From: Variovorax sp. KK3 | GTDB lineage: Bacteria; Pseudomonadota; Gammaproteobacteria; Burkholderiales; Burkholderiaceae_C | Length of the DNA: 64,000 nt | NCBI RefSeq assembly: GCF_001984055.1 | Contig: NZ_LYVO01000019.1 | Span: forward strand, 1 to 64,000 | Direction of reading: 5' to 3' | Part shown: piece by piece, positions 16,205 through 24,563 of the stretch | Position numbering within the stretch: position 1 is the stretch's first letter | Layout: every line of letters begins with the position of its first letter | Notes under the pieces: generated by a model | What the model was told of the DNA's origin: nothing | The model's database searches: none | Seen by the model: only the letters and a program-made list of their open reading frames with translations | Made by a program: the position numbers and the translations under genes

Positions 16205-17251
16205 ATGCAACGCCGTTCGTTCATCCGCGCCACCGCTGCCCTCGGTGCAGCCGCCATCGCTTTGCCAACCGTCTCCAGCGCCTTCGCACAAGGCAACGGC
16301 GGCAAGCTGACGCCGATCAAGTTCACGCTCGACTTCCGCATCAACGGGCAGACCGCGCCCTTCTTCCTGGCCGAGAGCAAGGGCTACTACCGCGACGAGG
16401 GGCTCGACGTTGCGATCGACACCGGCGCGGGCTCGGTCGCATCCATCACCCGCATCGCGAGCGGCGTGTACCAGCTGGGCCTCGGCGACATCAGCTCGCT
16501 GATCGAGTTCAACGCGCAGGGCGCAGGCACGCCGGTGGTGCAGGCGGTGTACCAGTACTACAACCGCGCACCCTTCGCGATCATCGGCCGCAAGGACCGC
16601 GGCATCACCTCCGACTTCAAGAGCCTGCAGGGCAAGAAGGTCGCGGCCGCGGCTGTCGAGTCGACCCGCCGCGCCTGGCCCATGGTGGCGCGCAAGCAAG
16701 GCATGAGCGGCGACGCCTTCCAGTGGCAAACCACTGACTTCAGTGCGCGCGACAACGTGATGGTGCGCGGCGACGTCGACGCGGCGACCTACTTCCACGA
16801 CTCGGCGATCTCGCTTTTCGCGCGGATGAAGCCCGAGGAGCTGTCAGTGCTCAAGTATTCGGATGCGGGCGTGAACCTGTACGGCAACGCGATCCTGGCG
16901 AGCAGCAACCTGGTGGCGCAGAACCCGAAGGCGGTCGCCGCCTTCTTGCGCGCCACCAACCGCGCCATCGTCGAGACCTTCGCGAACCCCGGCCCCAGCA
17001 TCGCGGCGATGCGCCAGCGCGAGCCGATCCTCGACGAGAAGGTGGAGCGCGAGCGCTGGGCCATCACGGCGCAATACGTGGGCGCGGCAGACACGGCCGG
17101 GCACGGCCTGGGCGACATCCGCAAGTTCACGCTGGAGCAACAGGTCGACGAGGTGGCCGAGGTCTTCGCCCTCAAGCGCAAGCCCTCGGCAGATGCCATC
17201 TTCAACGGCTCGATGCTGCCTTCGCGCGGAGAACGTAGCATCAGGGCATGA
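16205..17251 (+). CDS. ABC transporter substrate-binding protein, NMT1/THI5-like
   Basis: 348 residues. An N-terminal export signal (MQRRSFIRATAALGAAAIALPTVSSAFA) with an RRSF start hints at Tat or Sec export. The body matches SsuA/THI5-like binding proteins (IKFTLDFRINGQTAPFFLAESKGYYRDEGLDV), a fold that binds pyrimidine precursors, sulfonates, taurine or aromatic carboxylates. No permease or ATPase gene follows, so its membrane partner is elsewhere. Its stop overlaps the start of the deaminase gene (ATGA). The upstream frame to 14783 is only antisense to the oxygenase. Confidence 0.87.
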   Translation: MQRRSFIRATAALGAAAIALPTVSSAFAQGNGGKLTPIKFTLDFRINGQTAPFFLAESKGYYRDEGLDVAIDTGAGSVASITRIASGVYQLGLGDISSLIEFNAQGAGTPVVQAVYQYYNRAPFAIIGRKDRGITSDFKSLQGKKVAAAAVESTRRAWPMVARKQGMSGDAFQWQTTDFSARDNVMVRGDVDAATYFHDSAISLFARMKPEELSVLKYSDAGVNLYGNAILASSNLVAQNPKAVAAFLRATNRAIVETFANPGPSIAAMRQREPILDEKVERERWAITAQYVGAADTAGHGLGDIRKFTLEQQVDEVAEVFALKRKPSADAIFNGSMLPSRGERSIRA

Positions 17252-17784
17252 ACCATTTGGGAACGAACGCGCAGACCTTGCCCACGGTGCTCGCAGAAAC
17301 GCCGCTCGACGAGCGTGACGGGCGCTACCTTCGCAAAGCCATCGTCTGGTCGCATGCCGCGCGCCGGCGCGGCAACCGGCCCTTCGGGGCGATCATCGTG
17401 TCGGCCGACGGCGAGGTGCTGGCCGAGGCCTACTGCAACACCACCGAGACCGACGACGTCACCGGCCACGCCGAAACCAATGCAGTGCGCATGCTGGCCG
17501 GGCGCGGGCTCCCGCGCGAAGCCCTGGCCGGCGCCACGCTGTATTCGTCGGCCGAACCCTGCGTGATGTGCGCAGGCGCCATCTTCTGGTCGAACATCGG
17601 CCGCGTGGTGTTCGGCATCGACGCCGAGCGGCTGCGCGTGTTCCGCGGCGAGCGTGCCGAGCAACGCGATGCGGTGCTGTCCTGCCGCGACGTGTTCGAG
17701 GCCTCGCCGCACCCCATCGATTGCGTCGGGCCGGCGTTGCTGGACGAGGCCATCGCAGCGCATGTGGGGGCGTGGAAAAGCTAG
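17248..17784 (+). CDS. zinc-dependent nucleoside/base deaminase (CDA superfamily)
   Basis: 178 residues. The zinc site is His74-Ala-Glu76 (GHAETNAVR) and PCVMC (Cys105, Cys108), the hallmark of cytidine/guanine/tRNA-adenosine deaminase-like enzymes. The sequence is close to guanine-deaminase or small nucleoside deaminase types by appearance, but the substrate is not decidable. Translational coupling to the binding protein suggests it acts on the imported compound, probably an amino-substituted N-heterocycle (inference). Confidence 0.87.
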   Translation: MNHLGTNAQTLPTVLAETPLDERDGRYLRKAIVWSHAARRRGNRPFGAIIVSADGEVLAEAYCNTTETDDVTGHAETNAVRMLAGRGLPREALAGATLYSSAEPCVMCAGAIFWSNIGRVVFGIDAERLRVFRGERAEQRDAVLSCRDVFEASPHPIDCVGPALLDEAIAAHVGAWKS

Positions 17785-17932
17785 GGCTGTCACATCCGGT
17801 TAACGCTTTTTTCCACATCCCCGCCTTGGCGGTGCAAAAAGGCACTTGGCTGGTGCGTCGGCTGCTTTCTCCTCTGCCGATTCCTTGAGCAACCTGGTGC
17901 GATCCCTTGCAGGACAACGCTCTTTCGACTTG

Positions 17933-17973
17933 TTCGCCGAGTTTTCCACAAGCTTGTCCACCTTCTCGGCGAA
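17933..17973. promoter_or_regulatory. nested palindrome upstream of ureD
   Basis: Outer arms TTCGCCGAG (17933-17941) and CTCGGCGAA (17965-17973) surround a perfect 10-bp palindrome ACAAGCTTGT (17948-17957). Both share a centre near 17953. The element ends 50 bp before the ureD start, in a 239-bp gap. It could be an operator or an RNA hairpin; no T-tract follows, so a simple terminator is unlikely. Confidence 0.45.
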
Positions 17974-18023
17974 GAACTCCGGCCACCGGGACGCCTCCCT
18001 TCCTGCTCCTACACTCTCGGCCC

Positions 18024-18854
18024 ATGCCCTGGAATGCGCGACTCGCGCTCGACTATCGACTGGAAGGCGCACGCAGCGTCGCCCGCTTTCGCCATGAAGG
18101 CCCGCTGCGCATCCTTCAGAGCCTGTACCCCGAAGGCGACACGGTCTGCCACAACGTGCTGGTGCATCCGCCCGGAGGGCTGGTGGGTGGCGACACCCTG
18201 GACATTGCCGTTCGCGCCGCCCCGGGCAGCCACGGCCTGATCACCACGCCCGGCGCCAGCCGCTTCTATCGCTCCGAGGGCGAACTCGCCCTGCAGCACA
18301 CCACGCTGGACCTCGAGGCCGGCGCCCGCGTCGAGTGGTTGCCGTTGGAAGCGATCTGCTTCAGCGGCTGCCGCGCCGAAAACCGGCTGACGATGCGGCT
18401 GGCCGCGGGCGCCGAACTGATCGGCTGGGACGTGGTGGCCCTCGGCCTGCCCAATGCCGGCAAGCCCTTCGAGCGCGGCGTGCTGCAGCAGCACCTGGAG
18501 CTGCCGGGCGCCTGGCTGGAGCGTGGCCGCATCGAAGCCGCCGACCGGCGCCTGCTCGACGGCCCGTTGGGCCTGGCCGGGCATCGCTGCCTGGCCTCGA
18601 TGTTCTTCGTCACGGGCTCACCCCTCGCGCGGGCACGCCGCGAAGCGGCCCTGGACTGCGCGCGCACGCTGGCCGAGGCGCACGCGCTGTGCGAGAGCGC
18701 GGGCGCCACCAGCCCGCAGCCCGGCGTGGTGGTGTTGCGGGTGCTGGCACCCGTGGTGGAGCCGGCCATGCAGCTGTTGAGGCAGGTCTGGCGCACATGG
18801 CGTGCCGAGCTGTGGAAGATGCAAGGCCAGGCGCCGCGCATCTGGTCGATGTAG
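18024..18854 (+). CDS. ureD: urease accessory protein UreD
   Basis: 276 residues starting MPWNARLALDYRL. It has the UreD hallmarks (GARSVARFRHEGPLRILQSLYPEG near 14-37, HNVLVHPPGGLVGGD, LITTPGASRFYRS). UreD (UreH) with UreF and UreG loads nickel into the urease active site in the cytoplasm. Unusually, no ureA, ureB, ureC, ureE, ureF or ureG lies within this window; the next gene is a 25-codon membrane peptide and then an MFS transporter. The urea transporter operon is 18 kb away on the other strand. Confidence 0.92.
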   Translation: MPWNARLALDYRLEGARSVARFRHEGPLRILQSLYPEGDTVCHNVLVHPPGGLVGGDTLDIAVRAAPGSHGLITTPGASRFYRSEGELALQHTTLDLEAGARVEWLPLEAICFSGCRAENRLTMRLAAGAELIGWDVVALGLPNAGKPFERGVLQQHLELPGAWLERGRIEAADRRLLDGPLGLAGHRCLASMFFVTGSPLARARREAALDCARTLAEAHALCESAGATSPQPGVVVLRVLAPVVEPAMQLLRQVWRTWRAELWKMQGQAPRIWSM

Positions 18855-18965
18855 CGCACGGCGACGCAAGCCCTCGCCCTACTTCGCGCTCGGGCCTTCT
18901 CCGTCCGTGCGGGGCCGCGCGGCGACCTATCGTGGAAGCACACAACCACACAGGAGAACCCTTCC

Positions 18966-19043
18966 ATGAAAAGCATCATCCTCTGGCTCTGCGGCGTGCC
19001 GATCGGCGTGATCATCCTGTTGAAGGTCTTCGGGGTCTTCTAA
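18966..19043 (+). CDS. 25-residue single-span membrane peptide
   Basis: A 26-codon frame encoding MKSIILWLCGVPIGVIILLK and five more residues (VFGVF), hydrophobic almost throughout with a Lys at each end. A strong AGGAG lies 11 nt upstream of the ATG, and a stable hairpin follows the stop by 12 nt. This combination makes a real gene likely despite the size. I recall similar short peptides in related bacteria but know no function. It lies 111 bp after ureD. Confidence 0.6.
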   Translation: MKSIILWLCGVPIGVIILLKVFGVF

Positions 19044-19055
19044 GCCTTCCTGTAG

Positions 19056-19081
19056 CCATTCGAGGTCCGCGACCTCGATGG
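19056..19081 (+). terminator. stable hairpin after the small membrane peptide gene
   Basis: Stem CGAGGTC/GACCTCG with loop CGC (19061-19077), extended by CCAT/ATGG around a one-base bulge. It lies 12 nt after the stop codon. There is no T-tract, so it would be an atypical terminator or an mRNA-stabilising structure. Confidence 0.45.
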
Positions 19082-19184
19082 CCGGCTGGCAAGGTTGCTG
19101 CATCGCTCGGGCTTTGCACCTACGGGTGCCGGCCCTGATGCGGGTTAGGCTGCGCCCCATGGACTGCACGATGATGCCGTCGCA

Positions 19185-20627
19185 ATGACGGGCTCCGCCA
19201 GCGACATCCCTGCCCGCCTCGACCGCCTGCCCTGGTCGCGCTGGCACTGGCGCGTGGTCATCGCACTCGGCATCGCCTGGGTGCTCGACGGACTTGAAGT
19301 CACGCTGGTGGGTTCGATCGGCGGCGTACTCGAGCGGCCCGACACCTTGGCGCTGAGCGCGGCGCAGATCGGATGGTCGGGTTCCATCTACATCGCGGGC
19401 GCCGTCATCGGCGCTCTCTTCTTCGGACGCATGACCGATCGGTTGGGCCGCAAGAAACTTTTTCTCATCACCCTCGCGGTGTATGCGTTGGCCACGCTGG
19501 CCACTGCCTTCTCCCCCAACTTCGCCTTTTTCGCGGTGTGCCGCTTCTTCACGGGGCTGGGCATCGGCGGCGAATATGCGGCCATCAATTCGGCCATCGA
19601 CGAGCTGGTTCCGGCGCGTGTGCGCGGCCGGGTGAACCTGGCGATCAACGGCAGCTTCTGGATCGGTGCGGCGCTCGGCGCAGGCCTGAGCCTGTGGCTG
19701 CTCGACCCGGCCGTGCTCGGCCCCGTGTGGGGCTGGCGCGTGGGCTTCGGTCTCGGTGCCGTGCTCGCCGTGGCGATTCTCCTGGTGCGCCGCCACGTGC
19801 CCGAAAGCCCGCGCTGGCTCATCGCGCATGGCCGCGCCGACGAGGCCGAAGCGATCGTCGCCAAGATCGAGGCCGAGGTCGCCGCGCAGCACGGCCCGCT
19901 GGCCACGCCACAGGGCCGCGTGGACTACGGCCCCCGCAAGAGCCCGGGCTGGCGCGAGGTGATGCAGGTGCTGGTGCGCCGCTATCCGCAGCGCAGCGCC
20001 GTGGCGCTCGCATTGATGATTTCGCAGGCCTTTTTCTACAACGCGATCTTCTTCACCTACGCGCTCGTGTTGACGCGCTTCCATGCCGTGCCGGAAGGCC
20101 AGGTGGCGCTCTACATCTTTCCCTTTGCGCTCGGCAACGTGCTGGGGCCGCTGATCCTGGGACCGCTGTTCGATCGTGTCGGTCGCCGACGGATGATCGC
20201 GTTGACCTATATCGGCGCGGGGGTCGGCCTGGCGCTGACCGGATGGGCGTTCATGCAGGGCATGCTCGACGCGCGCAGCCAGGCGCTGGCCTGGTCGGCG
20301 GTGTTCTTCCTCGCCTCGGCGGCAGCCAGCTCGGCCTACCTCACTGTGAGCGAGGTGTTCCCTCTGGAGATGCGCGCGATCGCCATCGCGATCTTCTATG
20401 CCGTGGGCACGGGCGCGGGCGGCTTCGTGGCGCCGGTTCTGTTCGGCGCGCTCATCGAAACCGGCAGCCGCGGCGCGGTGGCGGTGGGCTATGCGATCGG
20501 CGCCGCTCTGGTCGTAGTGGCGGGGCTCATGGCGCTGCGTTTCGCGGTCGATGCGGAGCGCAAGCCCCTGGAGGAAGTGGCGCCGCCACTGGGCAGCGAC
20601 GACATGCCCGGCCCACTCACTCGATGA
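19185..20627 (+). CDS. MFS transporter (sugar/acid porter type)
   Basis: 480 residues and 12 predicted membrane segments. The loop 2-3 motif GRMTDRLGRKK and the segment RFFTGLGIGGEYAAINSAIDE are typical of the sialate/aromatic-acid/metabolite:H+ symporters of the MFS. The second-half repeat is FDRVGRRR. The substrate is unknown. The gene end overlaps the convergent GntR gene by 11 bp, so it belongs at the edge of the catabolic island. No operon partner follows on its strand. Confidence 0.88.
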   Translation: MTGSASDIPARLDRLPWSRWHWRVVIALGIAWVLDGLEVTLVGSIGGVLERPDTLALSAAQIGWSGSIYIAGAVIGALFFGRMTDRLGRKKLFLITLAVYALATLATAFSPNFAFFAVCRFFTGLGIGGEYAAINSAIDELVPARVRGRVNLAINGSFWIGAALGAGLSLWLLDPAVLGPVWGWRVGFGLGAVLAVAILLVRRHVPESPRWLIAHGRADEAEAIVAKIEAEVAAQHGPLATPQGRVDYGPRKSPGWREVMQVLVRRYPQRSAVALALMISQAFFYNAIFFTYALVLTRFHAVPEGQVALYIFPFALGNVLGPLILGPLFDRVGRRRMIALTYIGAGVGLALTGWAFMQGMLDARSQALAWSAVFFLASAAASSAYLTVSEVFPLEMRAIAIAIFYAVGTGAGGFVAPVLFGALIETGSRGAVAVGYAIGAALVVVAGLMALRFAVDAERKPLEEVAPPLGSDDMPGPLTR

Positions 20628-21303
20628 GCGCGCGCCTCACGTCGTCCTGAAGGCTTCGCAAATGCTCGCGCATGGCCGCGCGAGCGCGCTCCGGGTCGCG
20701 CGCCCGCAGTGCCGCGATGATCGCGCCGTGCTCGTCGTGGTTCTCGCGCTGCCTGTGCAAGGGGCTGTGCAGGCGGAACAAGCGCGCATTGACACGCAGT
20801 TCCTCCACCAGGCGCGGGAACACCACGTTGCCACTGGCCGTGGCGATCACCATGTGAAAGCGGTCGTCGAAGTGGAAGTGCTCGGTCTCGCTGTGCTCGC
20901 CGCCATGCAGCGCCAGGCTCTCGTCTTCGAGCGTCTGGATTTCGGCATCGGTGATCTTGCCCACGGCCAGCGCGATCGCCTCTCCTTCGATCACTTCGCG
21001 CGCGCGCATGCAGTCGAAGTATTCCTTGGTGCCCAGCGCGCGCACGGCATACGAGCGCGCATCGCGGCGCACCAGCAACCCTTCGCCGGCGAGCCGCACC
21101 AGCGCCTCGCGCATGGGCGTGCGCGAAATGCGCAGGTCTTCCGCCAGGCGGGCTTCCTGCAACGGGCTGCCGGCCGAGATCTGGCGATCGAGGATGAGCG
21201 TCCGCAGGCGCTCGTAGGCCTGCTCGGCCAGGCTGGCGGAGCGCACTTCGAGCGGCGCGATGGTGATGGTGGCGGGTTGCGCCGGACTGGGAAGGCTGGG
21301 CAT
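20617..21303 (-). CDS. GntR-family transcriptional regulator, FCD/FadR type
   Basis: 228 residues starting MPSLPSPAQP. The winged helix-turn-helix spans about 24-90 (LAEQAYERLRTLILDRQI, LAEDLRISRTPMREALVRLAGEGL). A C-terminal all-helical FCD domain (about 95-225) includes possible metal ligands (DDRFHMV, HEAR-like NHDEHGAI). FCD regulators usually repress catabolic genes and release DNA on binding a small acid. The GTATAC repeats at 25489-25517 are the likely target. The gene is last in the run dapA-like, binding protein, permease, hydantoinase. Confidence 0.9.
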   Translation of the reverse strand: MPSLPSPAQPATITIAPLEVRSASLAEQAYERLRTLILDRQISAGSPLQEARLAEDLRISRTPMREALVRLAGEGLLVRRDARSYAVRALGTKEYFDCMRAREVIEGEAIALAVGKITDAEIQTLEDESLALHGGEHSETEHFHFDDRFHMVIATASGNVVFPRLVEELRVNARLFRLHSPLHRQRENHDEHGAIIAALRARDPERARAAMREHLRSLQDDVRRALIE

Positions 21304-21445
21304 GCGAACGGAAGAATGTTCCACGGGGCGCGAAAAGCTTAGCAGGCCCGGCCCGCCGCGGCCGCACCGCGACGGTACGCCGCATCTTCGACGGCATCGG
21401 CGAACCCATCCGACGGAACGACGCAGCGCAGCTTGTAGCGCAGCT

Positions 21446-22900
21446 TCACAGCCACTTCTGCAGCGGATTTCCCGCATTCGGCAAGCGCGGCCGCAGGCAT
21501 GGCAGGAACTCGCCGCTGCCCGCTTCGGCGCAGAACACGCCGTCTTGCCACACGACCCGTCCACGCGACACCGTGATGCCCGGCCATGCCCGCAGCTTCA
21601 TGCCTTCGTAGGGCGTGTAGTCGGCCGCGTGGTGAAGCATGCCGTTGGCGATGGTGATTTCTTCACCCTCGTTGAACTGGTCCCACACCACGAAGTCGGC
21701 ATCGCTGCCCACGGCGATGGTGCCCTTGCGCGGATACAGGCCGTACAGGCGCGCCGGATTGGTGGAGGTCAGCTCGACGAAGCGATGGATGTCGAAGCGG
21801 CCTGCCATCACCCCCTCGCTCATCAGCAGCGGCAGCCGCGTCTCCACGCCCGGAATGCCGTTCGGAATGCGGTCGAAGGAGGCGTCGTCGCCAGCCACCC
21901 GCTTGCCGTCGGCGCCCTGCATGTTGAACGGTGCGTGGTCCGAGGAGACGATGGTGAACAGGCCACTGGCCAGCGCATTCCAGATGAAGGGCTGGTTCGC
22001 CTTGTCGCGCGGCGGCGGGCTGCAGATGCAGCGCGCGCCGTGCAAGGGGTCTTCGTGGTCCAGGCCCAGGTCTTCGGCGCTCAGGAAGAGGTACTGCGGG
22101 CAGGTCTCGGCATGGATCGGCAGCCCGCGGCCGCGCGCCCAGTGGATCTGCTCGACCGCCTCGCGACCCGAGACGTGGACGATCAGGATCGGCGTGTCGA
22201 CCAGTTCCGCCAGCGCGATGGCGCGGTGCGTGGCCTCGCGCTCCACCGCCATCGGCCGGGAACTGGCGTGGTAGCGCGGTGCGGTGAGCCCCGCGTCGAG
22301 CAACTGCTCGGTGAGCCACGCGATGCAGTCGGCGTTCTCGGCATGGACCATCGTCATCGCGCCATGCCGTCGCGCCGTGGCCAGCACCTCGATGACCTGG
22401 CGGTCGTCCAGCTTGAGATCGTCGTAGGTCATGTAGATCTTGAAGGAGGTGTAGCCCTTCTCGATCAGCGCCGGCAGCTCCTTGCGGGTGACCTCGCGCG
22501 TGGGGTCCGACACGATCAGGTGGAAGGCGTAGTCGATCACCGCCTTGCCTTCGGCGCGGCGGTGGTAGTCGTCGACGGCCGCCTGGATGCTGTGCCCCTT
22601 CTGCTGCGCCGCGAAAGGCAGCACGGTCGTGGTGCCGCCGCATGCAGCCGAGCGCGTGCCGGTGTAGAAGTCGTCGGCGGAGCGCGAGCCGTCGCTGGTG
22701 GGCTGGTCGAAGTGGCAGTGGCCGTCCACGCCGCCGGGCGTGACCAGGCGGCCGCCGGCGTCGATCTCGCGAGCGGCGCTGCCCTCCAGGCCCTGCGCGA
22801 TGGCGCAGACGCGGCCGTCGCGCACGCCGATGTCGGCGCGATAGCGGTCGCCCACGGTCGCGATGTCGGCGTCGCGCAGGATCAGGTCGTAACGGGTCAT
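21446..22900 (-). CDS. dihydropyrimidinase/hydantoinase family amidohydrolase
   Basis: 484 residues. The binuclear metal site is complete: His61 and His63 (GHCHFD), carboxylated Lys154 (TSFKIYMTY), His186 (MVHAEN), His242 (IVHVSG) and Asp321 (SSDHAPF). The family hydrolyses cyclic ureides such as dihydrouracil or 5-substituted hydantoins to N-carbamoyl amino acids in the cytoplasm. Linked transporter, M20 hydrolase and dehydrogenase genes suggest the first intracellular step of a cyclic-amide pathway. It starts 15 bp after the permease stop. Confidence 0.92.
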   Translation of the reverse strand: MTRYDLILRDADIATVGDRYRADIGVRDGRVCAIAQGLEGSAAREIDAGGRLVTPGGVDGHCHFDQPTSDGSRSADDFYTGTRSAACGGTTTVLPFAAQQKGHSIQAAVDDYHRRAEGKAVIDYAFHLIVSDPTREVTRKELPALIEKGYTSFKIYMTYDDLKLDDRQVIEVLATARRHGAMTMVHAENADCIAWLTEQLLDAGLTAPRYHASSRPMAVEREATHRAIALAELVDTPILIVHVSGREAVEQIHWARGRGLPIHAETCPQYLFLSAEDLGLDHEDPLHGARCICSPPPRDKANQPFIWNALASGLFTIVSSDHAPFNMQGADGKRVAGDDASFDRIPNGIPGVETRLPLLMSEGVMAGRFDIHRFVELTSTNPARLYGLYPRKGTIAVGSDADFVVWDQFNEGEEITIANGMLHHAADYTPYEGMKLRAWPGITVSRGRVVWQDGVFCAEAGSGEFLPCLRPRLPNAGNPLQKWL

Positions 22901-22915
22901 GCGTTTCCTAGTTTC

Positions 22916-23638
22916 CTAGCGTTGCTCGAGTGCAGCCTCGGGGGGCACCGCGGCGGGGGTACTGGCATTGCCGTATGCGCGGCCGTAGTGGCGTTCGATG
23001 CGGCGCTGCACGAAGTCCCAGGCGGTGGTCATCAACAGGTAATAAAGAGCGGCGACGAGGAACAGTTCGAGCACCATGAACTTTTCCTGGATCAGGACCT
23101 GCGTGCGGCGCAGCAGCTCCTCCATCGAGATCACGGACGTGATCGACGTGGTCTTGAGCAGGCCGTTGATGCTGTTGCCCAGCGTCGGCACGATCAGCCG
23201 CATGGCCTGCGGCATGACGATGTAGCGCATGGTCTGCGCGCTGCTGAAGCCGACCGCGCGGGCCGCGTTGGTCTGGCCCACCGAGATGGACTGGATGCCC
23301 CCCCGCACGATCTCGGCCAGGTAGGCCGCTTCGTTCAGGATCAACCCCAGCAAGGCCGACTCGATGACCGACAACTTCAATCCCACTTGTGGCAGGCCGG
23401 TGTAGATGATGATCAGCTGCACCAGCAGCGGCGTGCCCCGAAACACCCAGATGTAGAAGTGCGCCGGCGCCGCCAGCCAGCGCCGGCTGGACAGGCGCGC
23501 CAGTGCCAGCGCGCAGCCGACCACCAGGCCGCCCGCGATCGCGGCGAGCGTGAGCCACAGCGTGGTGACGGCGCCGCTCAGCAGATATGGATTGAACAGG
23601 TAGTCGATGAATCCCGACCAGCTCCAGCCTTGTCCCAT
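22916..23638 (-). CDS. amino-acid-type ABC transporter permease
   Basis: 240 residues with about five membrane segments and the HisM/GlnP-type pattern (SGAVTTLWLTLAAIAGG, FRGTPLLVQL near 68-77, EAAYLAEIVRGGIQSI near 103-118). The EAA loop for the ATPase is NAARAVGFSSAQTMRYIVMPQA. Only one permease gene is present, so a homodimer is likely. Its binding protein lies just upstream, and its ATPase is encoded on the other side of the divergent promoter at 29777. Confidence 0.9.
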   Translation of the reverse strand: MGQGWSWSGFIDYLFNPYLLSGAVTTLWLTLAAIAGGLVVGCALALARLSSRRWLAAPAHFYIWVFRGTPLLVQLIIIYTGLPQVGLKLSVIESALLGLILNEAAYLAEIVRGGIQSISVGQTNAARAVGFSSAQTMRYIVMPQAMRLIVPTLGNSINGLLKTTSITSVISMEELLRRTQVLIQEKFMVLELFLVAALYYLLMTTAWDFVQRRIERHYGRAYGNASTPAAVPPEAALEQR

Positions 23639-23675
23639 GGTGTTCCTTCGATTGACCGACGGCCGCGGCGCGGCC

Positions 23676-24506
23676 TCAGCCCGCCGGACCCTTGACCGAG
23701 GCGGCGCCGTCCACGGCCTTCACGCCGTACTGGTCGAACAGCTTCTGGAAGCTGCCGTCGGCCTTCATGTCGTTGATGACCTTGGCCATGGCCCCGGCCA
23801 GGTCCTTGTTGCGTGCAGCGAGCGCGACGGGCGTCGGAAACAGGCCATGCAGCACGCGGTCGAAGTCGCCGCGCTTCTGGTATTCGGCGCCGGTGGAGTC
23901 GATCGACAGCGCCACTTCCACCTGCCCCGCGCGCAGGGCCTGGAAGGCCATCGCGAAGTTCTCGAAGGTGCGGATGGTCATGCCCTTCATGCCCTTGTCG
24001 GTGAGCTGCTTGTCGAGTTCGCGGGCCTTGCGCTCCTCGAAGCCGCCGATCTCGACGCCGATGCTCTTGCCCGACAGGTCGTCCGGCTTGCCGATCTTCA
24101 GGGGGTTGCCCTTGGCGGTGCTGATGCTGATGGCCTGGTCTTCATAGATCACCATCTGCATGAGCTTGGCGCGTTCTTCGGTGTAGAAGATGCCGGTGTT
24201 GATGACGTCCCAACGACCCGCTTGCAACCCCGGGATCATGGCGGAGAACTCGATGCGGACGTACTCGGGCGTCAGGCACAGGCGCTTGGCGATCGCCTCG
24301 CCCAGTTCGACGCGCATGCCCTTGAGCGCGCCGGTCTGGTCGACGAACTGCATCGGCGGGAGGGTCGGGTTGACCGACATCACGAGGGTGCCCTTCTTGA
24401 CCAGCGCCGAATCGGGCACCGGTGACTTGCAGGCCTGGGCCTGGGCGACGCCCGTGCCGAGAAAGAGAAGAAACGAGGCCGACACGAGAGTGGGAAGCAG
24501 TTTCAT
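23676..24506 (-). CDS. ABC transporter periplasmic substrate-binding protein, family 3
   Basis: 276 residues. Signal peptide MKLLPTLVSASFLLFLGTGVAQA. The mature part is a family 3 polar amino acid binder (LVMSVNPTLPPMQFVDQTGALKGMRVELGEAIAKRL, IPGLQAGRWDVINTGIF). Arg and Asp positions in these motifs usually hold the alpha-amino-acid group, so the ligand is probably amino-acid-like. It lies 37 bp before the permease gene and 57 bp after the DapA-like gene. Confidence 0.92.
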   Translation of the reverse strand: MKLLPTLVSASFLLFLGTGVAQAQACKSPVPDSALVKKGTLVMSVNPTLPPMQFVDQTGALKGMRVELGEAIAKRLCLTPEYVRIEFSAMIPGLQAGRWDVINTGIFYTEERAKLMQMVIYEDQAISISTAKGNPLKIGKPDDLSGKSIGVEIGGFEERKARELDKQLTDKGMKGMTIRTFENFAMAFQALRAGQVEVALSIDSTGAEYQKRGDFDRVLHGLFPTPVALAARNKDLAGAMAKVINDMKADGSFQKLFDQYGVKAVDGAASVKGPAG

Positions 24507-24563
24507 GGTGATGTCCTTGGAAAGTGGAAAACCAGCGAAAGAGGCGTGAACGTGAACGCGTTG

